A DNA stretch of 64,000 nucleotides, taken from the NCBI GenBank assembly GCA_017457105.1, contig JAFTIA010000064.1, positions 1-64,000 of the forward strand, in the 5' to 3' direction. This document shows, piece after piece, positions 40,961 through 49,276 of this stretch (positions are counted from its first letter, which is position 1; each line of letters starts with the position of its first letter). Made by a program: the position numbers and the translations under genes. The notes under the pieces are model-generated. The model had not been told where the DNA came from and did no database searches. It saw only the letters and a program-made list of their open reading frames with translations. This DNA comes from Lentisphaeria bacterium (GTDB taxonomy: Bacteria; Verrucomicrobiota; Lentisphaeria; Victivallales; Victivallaceae).

Positions 40961-42022
40961 ATGACAGCACTTTCTGCATCTTTATTTGACTACATCCTGC
41001 CGGAAGACCTGATCGCCCAGCGGCCCGCAGACAAACGGGACGGCTCCCGGATGATGGCTTTTGAACGCATCTCCGGTAAAACGGAGATTCTCGCCTTCCC
41101 CCGGATCACAGATTTCCTCCAGCCGGGAGATGCCATGATCTTTAACGACACCCGTGTATTGCACGGGCGCATGTTTGCCCGCAAAAACGGGGATCCGGCA
41201 GGTGCGGCATTTGAACTTCTTCTGGTGGAAGAACTTTCTCCCCGACGGTGGAAAGTTCTCCTGAAACCGGGGAAACGGGCACTGCCCGGTGTCCGGGGCG
41301 CATTGCTTAAAGCCGATGGCAGTATCAATACCAGAGGGGACTTCTTTACTGTGATCGGCAGATATGAGCAGGAAGCGTTTGAAGTGGAATTTTCCGGTGA
41401 TGTTACAGAAATGCAGACCCGCTACGGCCATGTGCCGCTTCCGCCCTACATTCAGCGTGGAGATGAAAATGCAGACAGCGAGCGTTATCAAACCATCTTT
41501 GCAGCCAAACCCGGTGCCGTGGCTGCCCCCACTGCGGGACTGCACTTTACGCCGGAGATTTTGCAGGAACTGGAAAACAAAGGTGTTCGCAATGCTGCAG
41601 TAACACTCCATGTAGGCCCCGGCACATTCAAGCCGGTCAGCGTGGAAGATGTTACACAGCATAAAATGCATTCCGAAGAATTTTTCCTGCCGGAAGCCAC
41701 GGCAAACTTGATTGAAGAAACCCACCGGAATGGCCATAAAGTTCTGGCAGTAGGGACAACGACAGTACGGGTTCTGGAAAGCTGCGTTGGTGCGGATGGC
41801 AAACTCAATCCCGGTCACGGCAGAACGGAAATCTTTCTCTATCCGCCCTACCGCCCGCGGGTGACGGACATGCTTCTGACCAATTTCCATTTGCCCAAAA
41901 GTACGCTGCTGATGCTGGTATCCTGCTACGCAGAACGGGATACCGTTCTGGCGGCTTATCAAAAAGCCATTGAAAACCACATGCGTTTTTACAGTTATGG
42001 AGATTGCATGCTCTTTTATTAG
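40961..42022 (+). CDS. queA: S-adenosylmethionine:tRNA ribosyltransferase-isomerase
   Basis: A 353-residue enzyme of queuosine synthesis, transferring and isomerising the ribosyl part of SAM onto preQ1 in tRNA. Recognisable stretches: FDYILPEDLIAQRPADKRDGSRMM at the N-terminus (split signature), FNDTRVLHGRM, GHVPLPPYIQR, AAPTAGLHFT and VGPGTFKPVS. It starts one base after the rhomboid stop. Its product needs a queuosine reductase (QueG or QueH); true QueG is not obvious in this window. Confidence 0.97.
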   Translation: MTALSASLFDYILPEDLIAQRPADKRDGSRMMAFERISGKTEILAFPRITDFLQPGDAMIFNDTRVLHGRMFARKNGDPAGAAFELLLVEELSPRRWKVLLKPGKRALPGVRGALLKADGSINTRGDFFTVIGRYEQEAFEVEFSGDVTEMQTRYGHVPLPPYIQRGDENADSERYQTIFAAKPGAVAAPTAGLHFTPEILQELENKGVRNAAVTLHVGPGTFKPVSVEDVTQHKMHSEEFFLPEATANLIEETHRNGHKVLAVGTTTVRVLESCVGADGKLNPGHGRTEIFLYPPYRPRVTDMLLTNFHLPKSTLLMLVSCYAERDTVLAAYQKAIENHMRFYSYGDCMLFY

Positions 42023-42032
42023 GAGGCTTGTC

Positions 42033-42665
42033 ATGAAATTCTGTACCAAAAAAGCGTGGATGACACTGGGGATTCTTTGGGGAGCCGTCTTGCTTCTCCC
42101 CGCATGGGAACTTGGTGAAAAAATCAATATCCAAACGCTGGACGGGTACTATTTTCCCAATGCCGAACTCATGAGTGTCAATGCAGGCGGCATCACCATC
42201 TGTTACAATAATTTTAAAAATGAACCGGTTGTACGGGGCATCACCTTTGACCGGCTTCCGGTGGAGCTGCGTGTCCGTTACGGCTATGATCCGGAAGAAT
42301 TTGCGGCTTATCAGAAAGGGGTTGGCACATACGCCCCCCCGGCGCAACCCAAACCGGCTCCAACGGCCGCGCCGGAAGTATCTGTGCAAAAAAAAACAAG
42401 CAACGGCAATACAGAAAAAGAGGAAAGCCGCCCCAACTTGACAGTAGTTCCATGGGACTGGTATTATTACAGCCCGCCGACCTATATCATTTCCAACATC
42501 CCCGGGCGTCCGGGACACAGACCCCGGCCGCCGCATCGTCCCCGGCCGCCCCGGCCGCCGGCGATGCACAAACCGCAGAAACCGGTACTCCGGCCACCCA
42601 TCATGCCTGCGCCATCCCGTCCATCCGGCAGACCGGCTTTCCCTGCCTTGCGCCCCGGACGGTGA
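42033..42665 (+). CDS. Secreted proline/arginine-rich protein
   Basis: A 210-residue exported protein of unknown function. The start at 42033 is chosen for the GGAGG 8 bases before it. Residues 1-26 are a signal peptide; 27-90 a small beta domain (LDGYYFPNAELMSVNAGGI, VELRVRYGYDP). The rest is low complexity: a Pro/Ala linker and, from about 155, a run of Pro, Arg and His such as RPGHRPRPPHRPRPP. That tail is strongly basic and could bind nucleic acid, glycan or the outer surface. It lies between queA and the phosphofructokinase gene. Confidence 0.7.
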   Translation: MKFCTKKAWMTLGILWGAVLLLPAWELGEKINIQTLDGYYFPNAELMSVNAGGITICYNNFKNEPVVRGITFDRLPVELRVRYGYDPEEFAAYQKGVGTYAPPAQPKPAPTAAPEVSVQKKTSNGNTEKEESRPNLTVVPWDWYYYSPPTYIISNIPGRPGHRPRPPHRPRPPRPPAMHKPQKPVLRPPIMPAPSRPSGRPAFPALRPGR

Positions 42666-42696
42666 CCTTGAAAAAAAATCTCAATAAGGAGGATAT

Positions 42697-43971
42697 ATGA
42701 AATATACCGATTTTGCCATTGAAAGACTGGGAACCCCCACCATTGCATCCCCCGTAAAAAATCTGGACTTTGTCCGGGATGATGCCAATGTGGTTTTTTA
42801 TAAGGACACCCGGGATATTATCCCGGCAAACGGTGAACCGATCCTGACCTTCGAGCAGGCAGGTCCCCGGGATACGATCTATCATGACCCATCCTGGAGC
42901 CGTGCGGCGATCCTGACCGCAGGCGGTCTTTGCCCCGGACTGAATGATGTTATCAAATTCATCACCCGTACGCTCCGCACACAGTACGGCGTGCCGGTGG
43001 TTTACGGCATCCCCTACGGGTACCGGGGATTGAATCCGGAATTCAAACATGAACCGAGGATCCTGACTGAAGCCGATGTGGATCACATCCATGAAGACGG
43101 AGGCTCCGTTCTGGGCTCCTCCCGGGGGCGTCAGCCGGAAAAGATCATGGTGGATACCCTTGCCCGCATGAATATCAACATGCTGTTCTGTATCGGCGGA
43201 GACGGTACCCTGCGGGGGGCTCATGCCATTGCCGAGGAAGTGCGCCGCCGCAATATGGCCATCAGCGTGATCGGCATTCCCAAAACCATTGATAACGATA
43301 TCAGTTTTATTGATAAATCTTTCGGCTTTGAAACGGCGGTTTATACCTCTTCCCACTTTATCACCTCTGCCCACAATGAGGCGGAGGGTGCGTATAACGG
43401 GATCGGGCTGGTCAAAGTAATGGGCCGTGACAGCGGATTTATTGCCGCCTACGCCACGCTGGCAAACTCCCATGTTACCTACTGCCTTGTTCCGGAGAAT
43501 CCCTTTAAGCTGGATGGACCGGACGGCTTGCTTCAGAATTTGGAAAACCGGTTGAAACAGCGGCATCACGCCGTGATCGTGGTGGCGGAAGGTGCGGGGC
43601 AGGAACTCTTCAAGGAACAGGAAAAATCAAAAGATGCCTCCGGGAACATTCTCCATAACGACATCGGACTTCTGCTTAAAGACCGGATCAACGCATATTT
43701 CAAGGAACGGAACATGGAAGTCAATCTGAAATATTTTGATCCCTCGTATGCCATCCGCAGTGTGCCTGCCATGGGAACGGATGCCGTGTTCTGTACCATG
43801 CTTGCCCAGAATGCCGTCCATGCCGCCATGTCAGGAAGAACGGATATGGTTGTGGGTCATTGGAACGACGCCTTTACCCATGTACCCATTGCCCTCGCCA
43901 CCAGCAGCCGGAAAAAGATTGACATCAATGGCCTGCTCTGGAACAGTGTTGCCTCTACGGTATGGATGTGA
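42697..43971 (+). CDS. pfkA: 6-phosphofructokinase (group with GGDGT and PKTIDND)
   Basis: A 424-residue glycolytic enzyme phosphorylating fructose-6-phosphate. Conserved elements are TAGGLCPGLN, IGGDGTLRGAH, GIPKTIDNDI and MGRDSGFIA. In this family Gly at the GGDG position favours ATP, and Lys in PKTIDND is usual in PPi-dependent forms; the combination of both is known from ATP-dependent plant and trypanosome-type enzymes. So ATP use is likely, but the phosphoryl donor is not certain. It begins a short run with the prenyl synthase. Confidence 0.92.
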   Translation: MKYTDFAIERLGTPTIASPVKNLDFVRDDANVVFYKDTRDIIPANGEPILTFEQAGPRDTIYHDPSWSRAAILTAGGLCPGLNDVIKFITRTLRTQYGVPVVYGIPYGYRGLNPEFKHEPRILTEADVDHIHEDGGSVLGSSRGRQPEKIMVDTLARMNINMLFCIGGDGTLRGAHAIAEEVRRRNMAISVIGIPKTIDNDISFIDKSFGFETAVYTSSHFITSAHNEAEGAYNGIGLVKVMGRDSGFIAAYATLANSHVTYCLVPENPFKLDGPDGLLQNLENRLKQRHHAVIVVAEGAGQELFKEQEKSKDASGNILHNDIGLLLKDRINAYFKERNMEVNLKYFDPSYAIRSVPAMGTDAVFCTMLAQNAVHAAMSGRTDMVVGHWNDAFTHVPIALATSSRKKIDINGLLWNSVASTVWM

Positions 43972-43974
43972 TTT

Positions 43975-45042
43975 ATGCGGCAATCTTTAAAAAAAATCGC
44001 CGGGCTCATCGACCGGGTTATTGCCAATGATGCCTTTCCGGAAGGGATCAAGCCGGATTATTTGAAAAATGCCGTCCGGGATTATCCTATGCGGAAAGGC
44101 AAAAGACTGCGCCCTGCCCTGGTTTTCTGGTGCGGAACGCTTTTTGATGCCGGAGCAGAAGATCGCCTGACCTATCCCGCCGCAGCGGTGGAGATATTCC
44201 ATAACTGGACACTTGTCCACGATGATATTATCGACAGGGACGATTTGCGCCGGGGGGAACCATCCTGCCATATCCGCCTTGCCGGGGATTTGAAAAAATT
44301 TGAATTACCGGAACAGGAATGTAAACACATGGCAAGCAGTTTTGCCATTCTTGCCGGGGATTTGCAACAGGCTTGGGCGGTGGATCTTTTGCGCCGCAGC
44401 ACGACCCGCGGGGTCAGGCAGGATGTTGTTTCCGCCATGATCGCCAATATGCTGCATCTGGGGAGTCATGAACTGATTTCCGGGGAAGCATTGGATATGG
44501 AATTGAGTATGCGTCCCCTGGAATCCGTTTCCCCGGAAGAAGCAGATACCATGATCGACCTCAAAACAGGTGCATTGCTGCGACTTGCGGCGGAAACCGG
44601 AGCCATGGCGGCACTGCAAACAGACGATCCGGAAACACCGGAAGTCGTCCGCATCGGAAAATTTGCACTGCATTGCGGCAGAGCGTTCCAAATGCAGGAT
44701 GATTTGCTGGGGATCTACGGCAACGAGCCGGAACTGGGGAAACCCATCGGCAACGATTTACGGGAAGCCAAGCGCACGCCGCTTTTACTGACCGCCCTGC
44801 AGCTTTTACCGCTTTCCGGCAAAAAAGAGCTGATTTCTCTGCTGCATCAGGATCAATACTCGCCGGAAATGCTCCGGCAGGCGCAGCAGTTGATTGCAGA
44901 AAGCGGCGCAAAAACTCTTATTGAAAAAAAGATCGCTGAGCTTGCCCGCTCCTGTGAAGAGGAATTGCAGATATTCCCGGATTGTCCTGCAAGAAAATAT
45001 TTGCAGGAATTTGCCCAATATCTGACGACCCGGGCTTATTGA
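43975..45042 (+). CDS. Polyprenyl diphosphate synthase
   Basis: A 355-residue trans-prenyltransferase. The first aspartate-rich motif is LVHDDIIDRDDLRRG (DDxxD); the second is AFQMQDDLLGI (DDxxG); GKRLRPALVF near residue 40 binds the diphosphate. It elongates allylic diphosphates for quinone or lipid carriers; chain length cannot be read. It starts 3 bases after the phosphofructokinase stop. Together with dxr, ispG and ispF it completes much of isoprenoid synthesis in this window. Confidence 0.92.
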   Translation: MRQSLKKIAGLIDRVIANDAFPEGIKPDYLKNAVRDYPMRKGKRLRPALVFWCGTLFDAGAEDRLTYPAAAVEIFHNWTLVHDDIIDRDDLRRGEPSCHIRLAGDLKKFELPEQECKHMASSFAILAGDLQQAWAVDLLRRSTTRGVRQDVVSAMIANMLHLGSHELISGEALDMELSMRPLESVSPEEADTMIDLKTGALLRLAAETGAMAALQTDDPETPEVVRIGKFALHCGRAFQMQDDLLGIYGNEPELGKPIGNDLREAKRTPLLLTALQLLPLSGKKELISLLHQDQYSPEMLRQAQQLIAESGAKTLIEKKIAELARSCEEELQIFPDCPARKYLQEFAQYLTTRAY

Positions 45043-45054
45043 AGCACAAAAAAA

Positions 45055-45090
45055 GCACCTCTGCCCAATCTGGCGGAGGTGCTTTTTTTT
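45055..45090. terminator. Strong bidirectional terminator
   Basis: GCACCTCTGCC (45055-45065) and GGCGGAGGTGC (45072-45082) form an 11-bp stem with one G-T pair. Poly-A precedes and eight T follow, serving both converging genes. Confidence 0.92.
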
Positions 45091-45102
45091 CCGTTCCGGA
45101 AA

Positions 45103-45627
45103 TCAGAAAAAGTCGTTACGCTGTTTGCGAACTTCCAATGTGGCAAGTTCCACCACATTCAGCAGAAATGCCTCCTGCTGATCCGCCGGAACTGCATCAA
45201 ACAACCCAAGCAGACGGTTTTCATCTTCCGTCAGACTTTTCAATTCATAGGCCCGGACGTCCCCCGTAACAATTTTCTGCAACTTGGCAAAAACATCTTT
45301 CCGGTCACCGTCATCCAGCACATCAAAAGTATCCAGCAGGATCTTCTGGTCGCTGAGAAGATCCACAAGTTCGGCGTGACGCCGTGCCGTCGGCCCTACC
45401 CGCCGGGGAAGTTCCGGCTTATCCGGCTCATCCGTTCCAATAAGATACGGCTTCAGATACGGATAAATTTTATCCCATGTTTCTTCCCGGATACTGTTGC
45501 TCTGCCGGGTGGCAAACTTCCGCAGGGTATAGATCCCGATACCGGTACGGCGGGACATTTCATGCAAAGAAAGCGCATTCAGGCAATTATCAAAAGCCTT
45601 TACAATATCATCCGTGATCTTTTTCAT
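45103..45627 (-). CDS. HTH-domain protein of unknown function
   Basis: A 174-residue protein with an N-terminal helix-turn-helix-like region (about 5-55: CLNALSLHEMSRRTGIGIYT, then IREETWDKIYPYL) and an all-helical C-terminal domain. I do not recognise the family. It follows a 71-residue membrane protein by 9 bases and is preceded by GAGGAG. The palindrome at the head of this unit makes an autoregulating DNA-binding role plausible. Confidence 0.6.
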   Translation of the reverse strand: MKKITDDIVKAFDNCLNALSLHEMSRRTGIGIYTLRKFATRQSNSIREETWDKIYPYLKPYLIGTDEPDKPELPRRVGPTARRHAELVDLLSDQKILLDTFDVLDDGDRKDVFAKLQKIVTGDVRAYELKSLTEDENRLLGLFDAVPADQQEAFLLNVVELATLEVRKQRNDFF

Positions 45628-45636
45628 CGGTACTCC

Positions 45637-45852
45637 TCAAAATAAAACACTACAAAAACCGGCCGCAGCCAGAACAGATACGCAAACCACAAGTACAACC
45701 CGGGCCCGGATCCTGTCCGGCTCCCGGCGATCCATCCGATTATTCCTGTATCCGGCAATTTGCCGGTAACTCTGCGTGTACCAATATCGTTTCAGGTTTT
45801 TACGCCCGATCCGCTGCCGTTCCCGCAGAAAATCAACATCTTTAGCAGTCAT
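45637..45852 (-). CDS. Small basic single-pass membrane protein
   Basis: A 71-residue protein with a strongly basic N-terminal 48 residues, including QSYRQIAGYRNNRMDRR, and one C-terminal membrane segment (about 50-69, VVLVVCVSVLAAAGF). It has an AAGGAAG Shine-Dalgarno and a promoter with a perfect palindrome, which supports a real gene despite its size. Function unknown; with the HTH protein it forms a two-gene unit. Confidence 0.55.
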   Translation of the reverse strand: MTAKDVDFLRERQRIGRKNLKRYWYTQSYRQIAGYRNNRMDRREPDRIRARVVLVVCVSVLAAAGFCSVLF

Positions 45853-45871
45853 TACTGCATTCTTCCTTCAC

Positions 45872-45887
45872 TTTATACATGTATAAA
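45872..45887. promoter_or_regulatory. Perfect 16-base palindrome at a promoter
   Basis: TTTATACATGTATAAA touches the downstream end of the -10 (45887-45892 on minus), the usual site of a repressor operator. Confidence 0.6.
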
Positions 45888-45914
45888 ATATACTTGCAAA
45901 TATCATTTTTTCAA
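45887..45914 (-). promoter_or_regulatory. Promoter of the small membrane/HTH unit
   Basis: On minus: TTGAAA, 16 bases, TATATT. The start codon at 45852 follows 35 bases later. Confidence 0.65.
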
Positions 45915-45975
45915 GAAAAAATACAAAAAATCAAGCCCTGCCGGCAGCCCTTCCAGCAGAAACAGAAACACTTTC

Positions 45976-46629
45976 TCATTTTTGCGGAGCAAATGCCGGA
46001 AACGCTACTACAGAAGACTCCCATTTGGTAATATCGATATTCTGAACATTGAACCATCCCCCCTGATGCAAATTCTGCTTGAACGCCTCTTTATTTTTCA
46101 TTTCTCTCAACAGATAAATTTGTTCAGATGTTTCCAGCACAGGAGCTTGCAAATGCAATGATGCCAGAATGGCAGTATTATACCACCAGATACGGCGGCT
46201 GACCACCGGATCAAATGACTGCCACAGATAATCCGCCTCCACTTCCGCCGTTGCCCTGTCCGGCTGTACAGACAATGATGGAGAAACCGCCTGAAGATAA
46301 TCGGAACCGAGATCCTCCCGAACAGTCATTGATTCATCGTCCGCCAAAAAAGGAATAACGATCTTCCGGTCACCATCCACCCTTTTTTGAACAACAGTGG
46401 AGTGCCCCCAGAGGCGTATCTGGCGGGATGTGGATGAAGAGCCGAACACTTTTGTTTCCGCATTTTTTTCTGCATGATAGCGGGTCAAAATCAAGGATTT
46501 TATACTGGTGATCCCGATCCCGCCCAAAGTAAAAAATCCGGCCACAAGAAAAACAATGGCCACAAGAGCAATGGCAATCTCCATGGTTGCCTGCCCGCGT
46601 GCGCTTCTGTATCCTGTTCTTCTTTTCAT
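45976..46629 (-). CDS. TadE-like pseudopilin-type protein
   Basis: A 217-residue protein: short basic head, then RGQATMEIAIALVAIVFLVAGFF, the TadE-type N-terminal helix, followed by an exported domain rich in strands. The start at 46629 has GAGG at a workable distance (46632 is too close). It overlaps the upstream TadG-like gene (ATGATGA). TadE proteins are minor pilins of type IVb pili or export substrates. Confidence 0.72.
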   Translation of the reverse strand: MKRRTGYRSARGQATMEIAIALVAIVFLVAGFFTLGGIGITSIKSLILTRYHAEKNAETKVFGSSSTSRQIRLWGHSTVVQKRVDGDRKIVIPFLADDESMTVREDLGSDYLQAVSPSLSVQPDRATAEVEADYLWQSFDPVVSRRIWWYNTAILASLHLQAPVLETSEQIYLLREMKNKEAFKQNLHQGGWFNVQNIDITKWESSVVAFPAFAPQK

Positions 46630-48719
46630 CATAACCTCGTCGGTCCGGATTCAATTCCCAAGTTCATCCCGCCACCCGGCGGCACATACTGGTGACTGTT
46701 GCAGGCAATATCCTCGTTATTCTGGATCTTTCCGTTTTTCCGGCAGCAATACCAGTATCCGCTTTCGGCATTTCCGTAATAAATACGACTGATCCCATCA
46801 TAATCCCGGAAATATCGCCGGGCAACCCCTTTTTCGTCCACATAAGTTTGCGGCAACTCTGTCGGTTCATTATCCGGAACAGCAGGTTCAAGAGTTGTTT
46901 CCCATGTTCCGCAAGAGGATTTATCCATTTTCTTCTTGATCCATGTTGCCTGATATTTACACACATCACAGTCGCCGCATTTGAACCGCTTGCCGGTATA
47001 AACAACTTTCTGGGGGCAACGAGGAGTAAAGACCCGATATGCCTGCTGCAGCCACCCAGCCCCGTCTGAACGGGCCGGGTAAAGATAATTTTCCTCCATC
47101 AGATCCATAAAATCCAAAGTGTGCAGACCGGGAAAATCACGATTGTAAATCGATAAAATAAAATCCGGATCCATCAGTTTCCGTAATTGCTCCAAATACC
47201 AGGCGGTCCCTTCCGGCGGAGACTCTCTGTCAATATCCGGCCAGGTGGCAAGCCATTGCAGAAAACGCTTCAAATCATGATCCCCCTTGGTCAACATGGT
47301 AACACTGTACGGCATGGCACTTGGAATCAGCAACCCTCGGGAAAAAACAGGAAGGATCACCGGGGTGGCAATCGGAGCATCATCTACGGACCGCAAATCA
47401 TGAAATCCGCCGAAAACTTTTGCAACCACCCCCAGGTTGACACCTCGTTGTGTGGAAGTGCGTCCTACGGTGACATGCGTACTGTATTTTTTTTCCAGAG
47501 GCTCCCGGATCTCCATCCTTCCGCCTTCCTGCGCAGTTTTCTGCGGCTTTACCCGGAAGGTCAGCACCCGGTTGGAGCCGATCGCACAGTCCACTGCTGT
47601 GACTGCGCCCTCATACAAAAAACCGGGCAACCGGTCATTGCGTAACCAACGGCCACCGCGCCAGTTGGTCTGCTGACTTTCATAAGCCTCCATTGTCCAG
47701 GCTGTACTGTACCATTTCTGATCATAAATGCACCAGGTGTCCGGCTGAAACTCTTCATCCAAATTCCAATCCGTCGGACCGCTCAAACCATTCAAATAAC
47801 CTTTTTGGAGCAATTCAGGGACACTGCTTCCCCCGGAATAACGGACACCCAACGGCAATATTTCACTTTCTTCAATAAAGACACCGGGAATATAGGTTAT
47901 TTTCCACCAGGGCGAAGTCAGGTAAACACCCTTTTTTGCTATATTTATCAACTGCCAGTGACAGAAATTTTTATTGGAAATAGCATCATACAACGATTCT
48001 TCACTCAATAAGAGAGCAAAAGAAGACTCTCCGCCTCCGTGGATCAAACGGCTCCCTTCCAGATTGCTCCAGACCTCCGGCAACTCCGCCACCCGGGCAT
48101 TACAGCGGATAACAGCCCGCTGGTCAACGATTTCCCCCAGCAAACGACGATAGGGCTCATACCAGAAATAACCGTGATAATGTTTTTCCTTGTGATCGCT
48201 TAACGGCAACACTTCTTCATAATAGTGCCGAACCGCAGGTTCTTCATCATTCATACCATTCTGTTTTGCCGTCTGCTGAACAGCGGCATATCCCAAAAGC
48301 GGCAGAATAAATGTCACCCGGGCCTGCGCTTCATTCAAGGTTCGCATCCGGGAATGCAGTCTGTGCCGTTTTTCTTCCTTTTCCAGTTCTTCCTTTGTGA
48401 ATTTTTTCTGCTCCGGAGTCGGGACAAAAGGTGTAGCTTCGATCACACTGTCTTCATCCAGCATCAAAGTACAGGCTTTTGCAATGTTCAATTCCCCCAA
48501 CATATTCAATCCGGCGACCTGCCATTGCGCTCCGGCAAGGGCCGCCGCCTGCTGTGCGGTTTCCACCTTGATTTTTGCCCGCATGCCATTGTGCAGATCA
48601 AACAGCAGCAATGCAGCAAGCAGCAGCACGATCAGGACTGCCACGCCAAGCAGTAAAACCTGTCCATGTGAAGATTTTTTATGATTGACCCGACCTGTTT
48701 TCATCATTCGTCCAGCCAT
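46629..48719 (-). CDS. TadG-like (DUF2134-type) protein with CxxCxxC motif
   Basis: A 696-residue protein with an N-terminal membrane helix (VLLLGVAVLIVLLLAALLLFD, residues about 21-41) then MRAKIKVETAQQAAALAGAQ, the pattern of TadG/TadE-like proteins. The long exported part has no family match I can name; around residue 565-590 it carries CGDCDVC then a Cys at SSCGTW, a possible metal or disulfide knot. Start is uncertain: ATG 48719 has no clear Shine-Dalgarno, while ATG 48707/48704 are nearer a GGA. It overlaps both neighbours. Confidence 0.72.
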   Translation of the reverse strand: MAGRMMKTGRVNHKKSSHGQVLLLGVAVLIVLLLAALLLFDLHNGMRAKIKVETAQQAAALAGAQWQVAGLNMLGELNIAKACTLMLDEDSVIEATPFVPTPEQKKFTKEELEKEEKRHRLHSRMRTLNEAQARVTFILPLLGYAAVQQTAKQNGMNDEEPAVRHYYEEVLPLSDHKEKHYHGYFWYEPYRRLLGEIVDQRAVIRCNARVAELPEVWSNLEGSRLIHGGGESSFALLLSEESLYDAISNKNFCHWQLINIAKKGVYLTSPWWKITYIPGVFIEESEILPLGVRYSGGSSVPELLQKGYLNGLSGPTDWNLDEEFQPDTWCIYDQKWYSTAWTMEAYESQQTNWRGGRWLRNDRLPGFLYEGAVTAVDCAIGSNRVLTFRVKPQKTAQEGGRMEIREPLEKKYSTHVTVGRTSTQRGVNLGVVAKVFGGFHDLRSVDDAPIATPVILPVFSRGLLIPSAMPYSVTMLTKGDHDLKRFLQWLATWPDIDRESPPEGTAWYLEQLRKLMDPDFILSIYNRDFPGLHTLDFMDLMEENYLYPARSDGAGWLQQAYRVFTPRCPQKVVYTGKRFKCGDCDVCKYQATWIKKKMDKSSCGTWETTLEPAVPDNEPTELPQTYVDEKGVARRYFRDYDGISRIYYGNAESGYWYCCRKNGKIQNNEDIACNSHQYVPPGGGMNLGIESGPTRL

Positions 48720-49273
48720 ATTTTTGCATAATTAAACATCCGGGTATCGCCTTCCGGCTCCGGAACTCTTCCCGGAGCGGATAAATTCATTAACTTCTTC
48801 ATGGCCTCCATCAAAAAAGGAGGATCTTTAAAAACAAAAACACAACGGACAAAATCATCATAGGGGCTTAATCCCCAATCAAACCGGGGCCCATCCCCGC
48901 TGGAGAACCAATATTCATACTCCACGCCGCTGGCCCGCCCCAAGGACATGTAACGGGCCGCTTGCATACGTAATTTATCCCGGACCTCGGCACTGGATTG
49001 GGATAACGGCACTTGATATTCCGAATCAGATGTAATATCTCTTCCGGCAATCCCGCTTGCGGCAATGCGGGTGGCTTTAAAACAATTTTCCCCGGCAAAC
49101 CCCAATGCCAGAGCCTTTGCCCCGTAAAAGGAAGAATAATCCATGATCATCTGGCGACCGATCATCAGAAAAAGCTCCACCAGCGCAAAACACAGAAACA
49201 AAAGAAAGCACATCCCGATCAGGCTTTCCAATATCACGCCGCCACGCTGTTTTCTGTATTTCCGGTGCAACAC
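48704..49273 (-). CDS. TadE-like protein
   Basis: A 189-residue protein: basic head (HRKYRKQRGG), then VILESLIGMCFLLFLCFALVEL, a TadE-type helix with the conserved E, followed by an exported region. It starts 3 bases after the ispG stop and so belongs to the same transcript. No TadA-type ATPase or platform gene is visible in the window. Confidence 0.75.
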   Translation of the reverse strand: MLHRKYRKQRGGVILESLIGMCFLLFLCFALVELFLMIGRQMIMDYSSFYGAKALALGFAGENCFKATRIAASGIAGRDITSDSEYQVPLSQSSAEVRDKLRMQAARYMSLGRASGVEYEYWFSSGDGPRFDWGLSPYDDFVRCVFVFKDPPFLMEAMKKLMNLSAPGRVPEPEGDTRMFNYAKIWLDE

Positions 49274-49276
49274 GAT

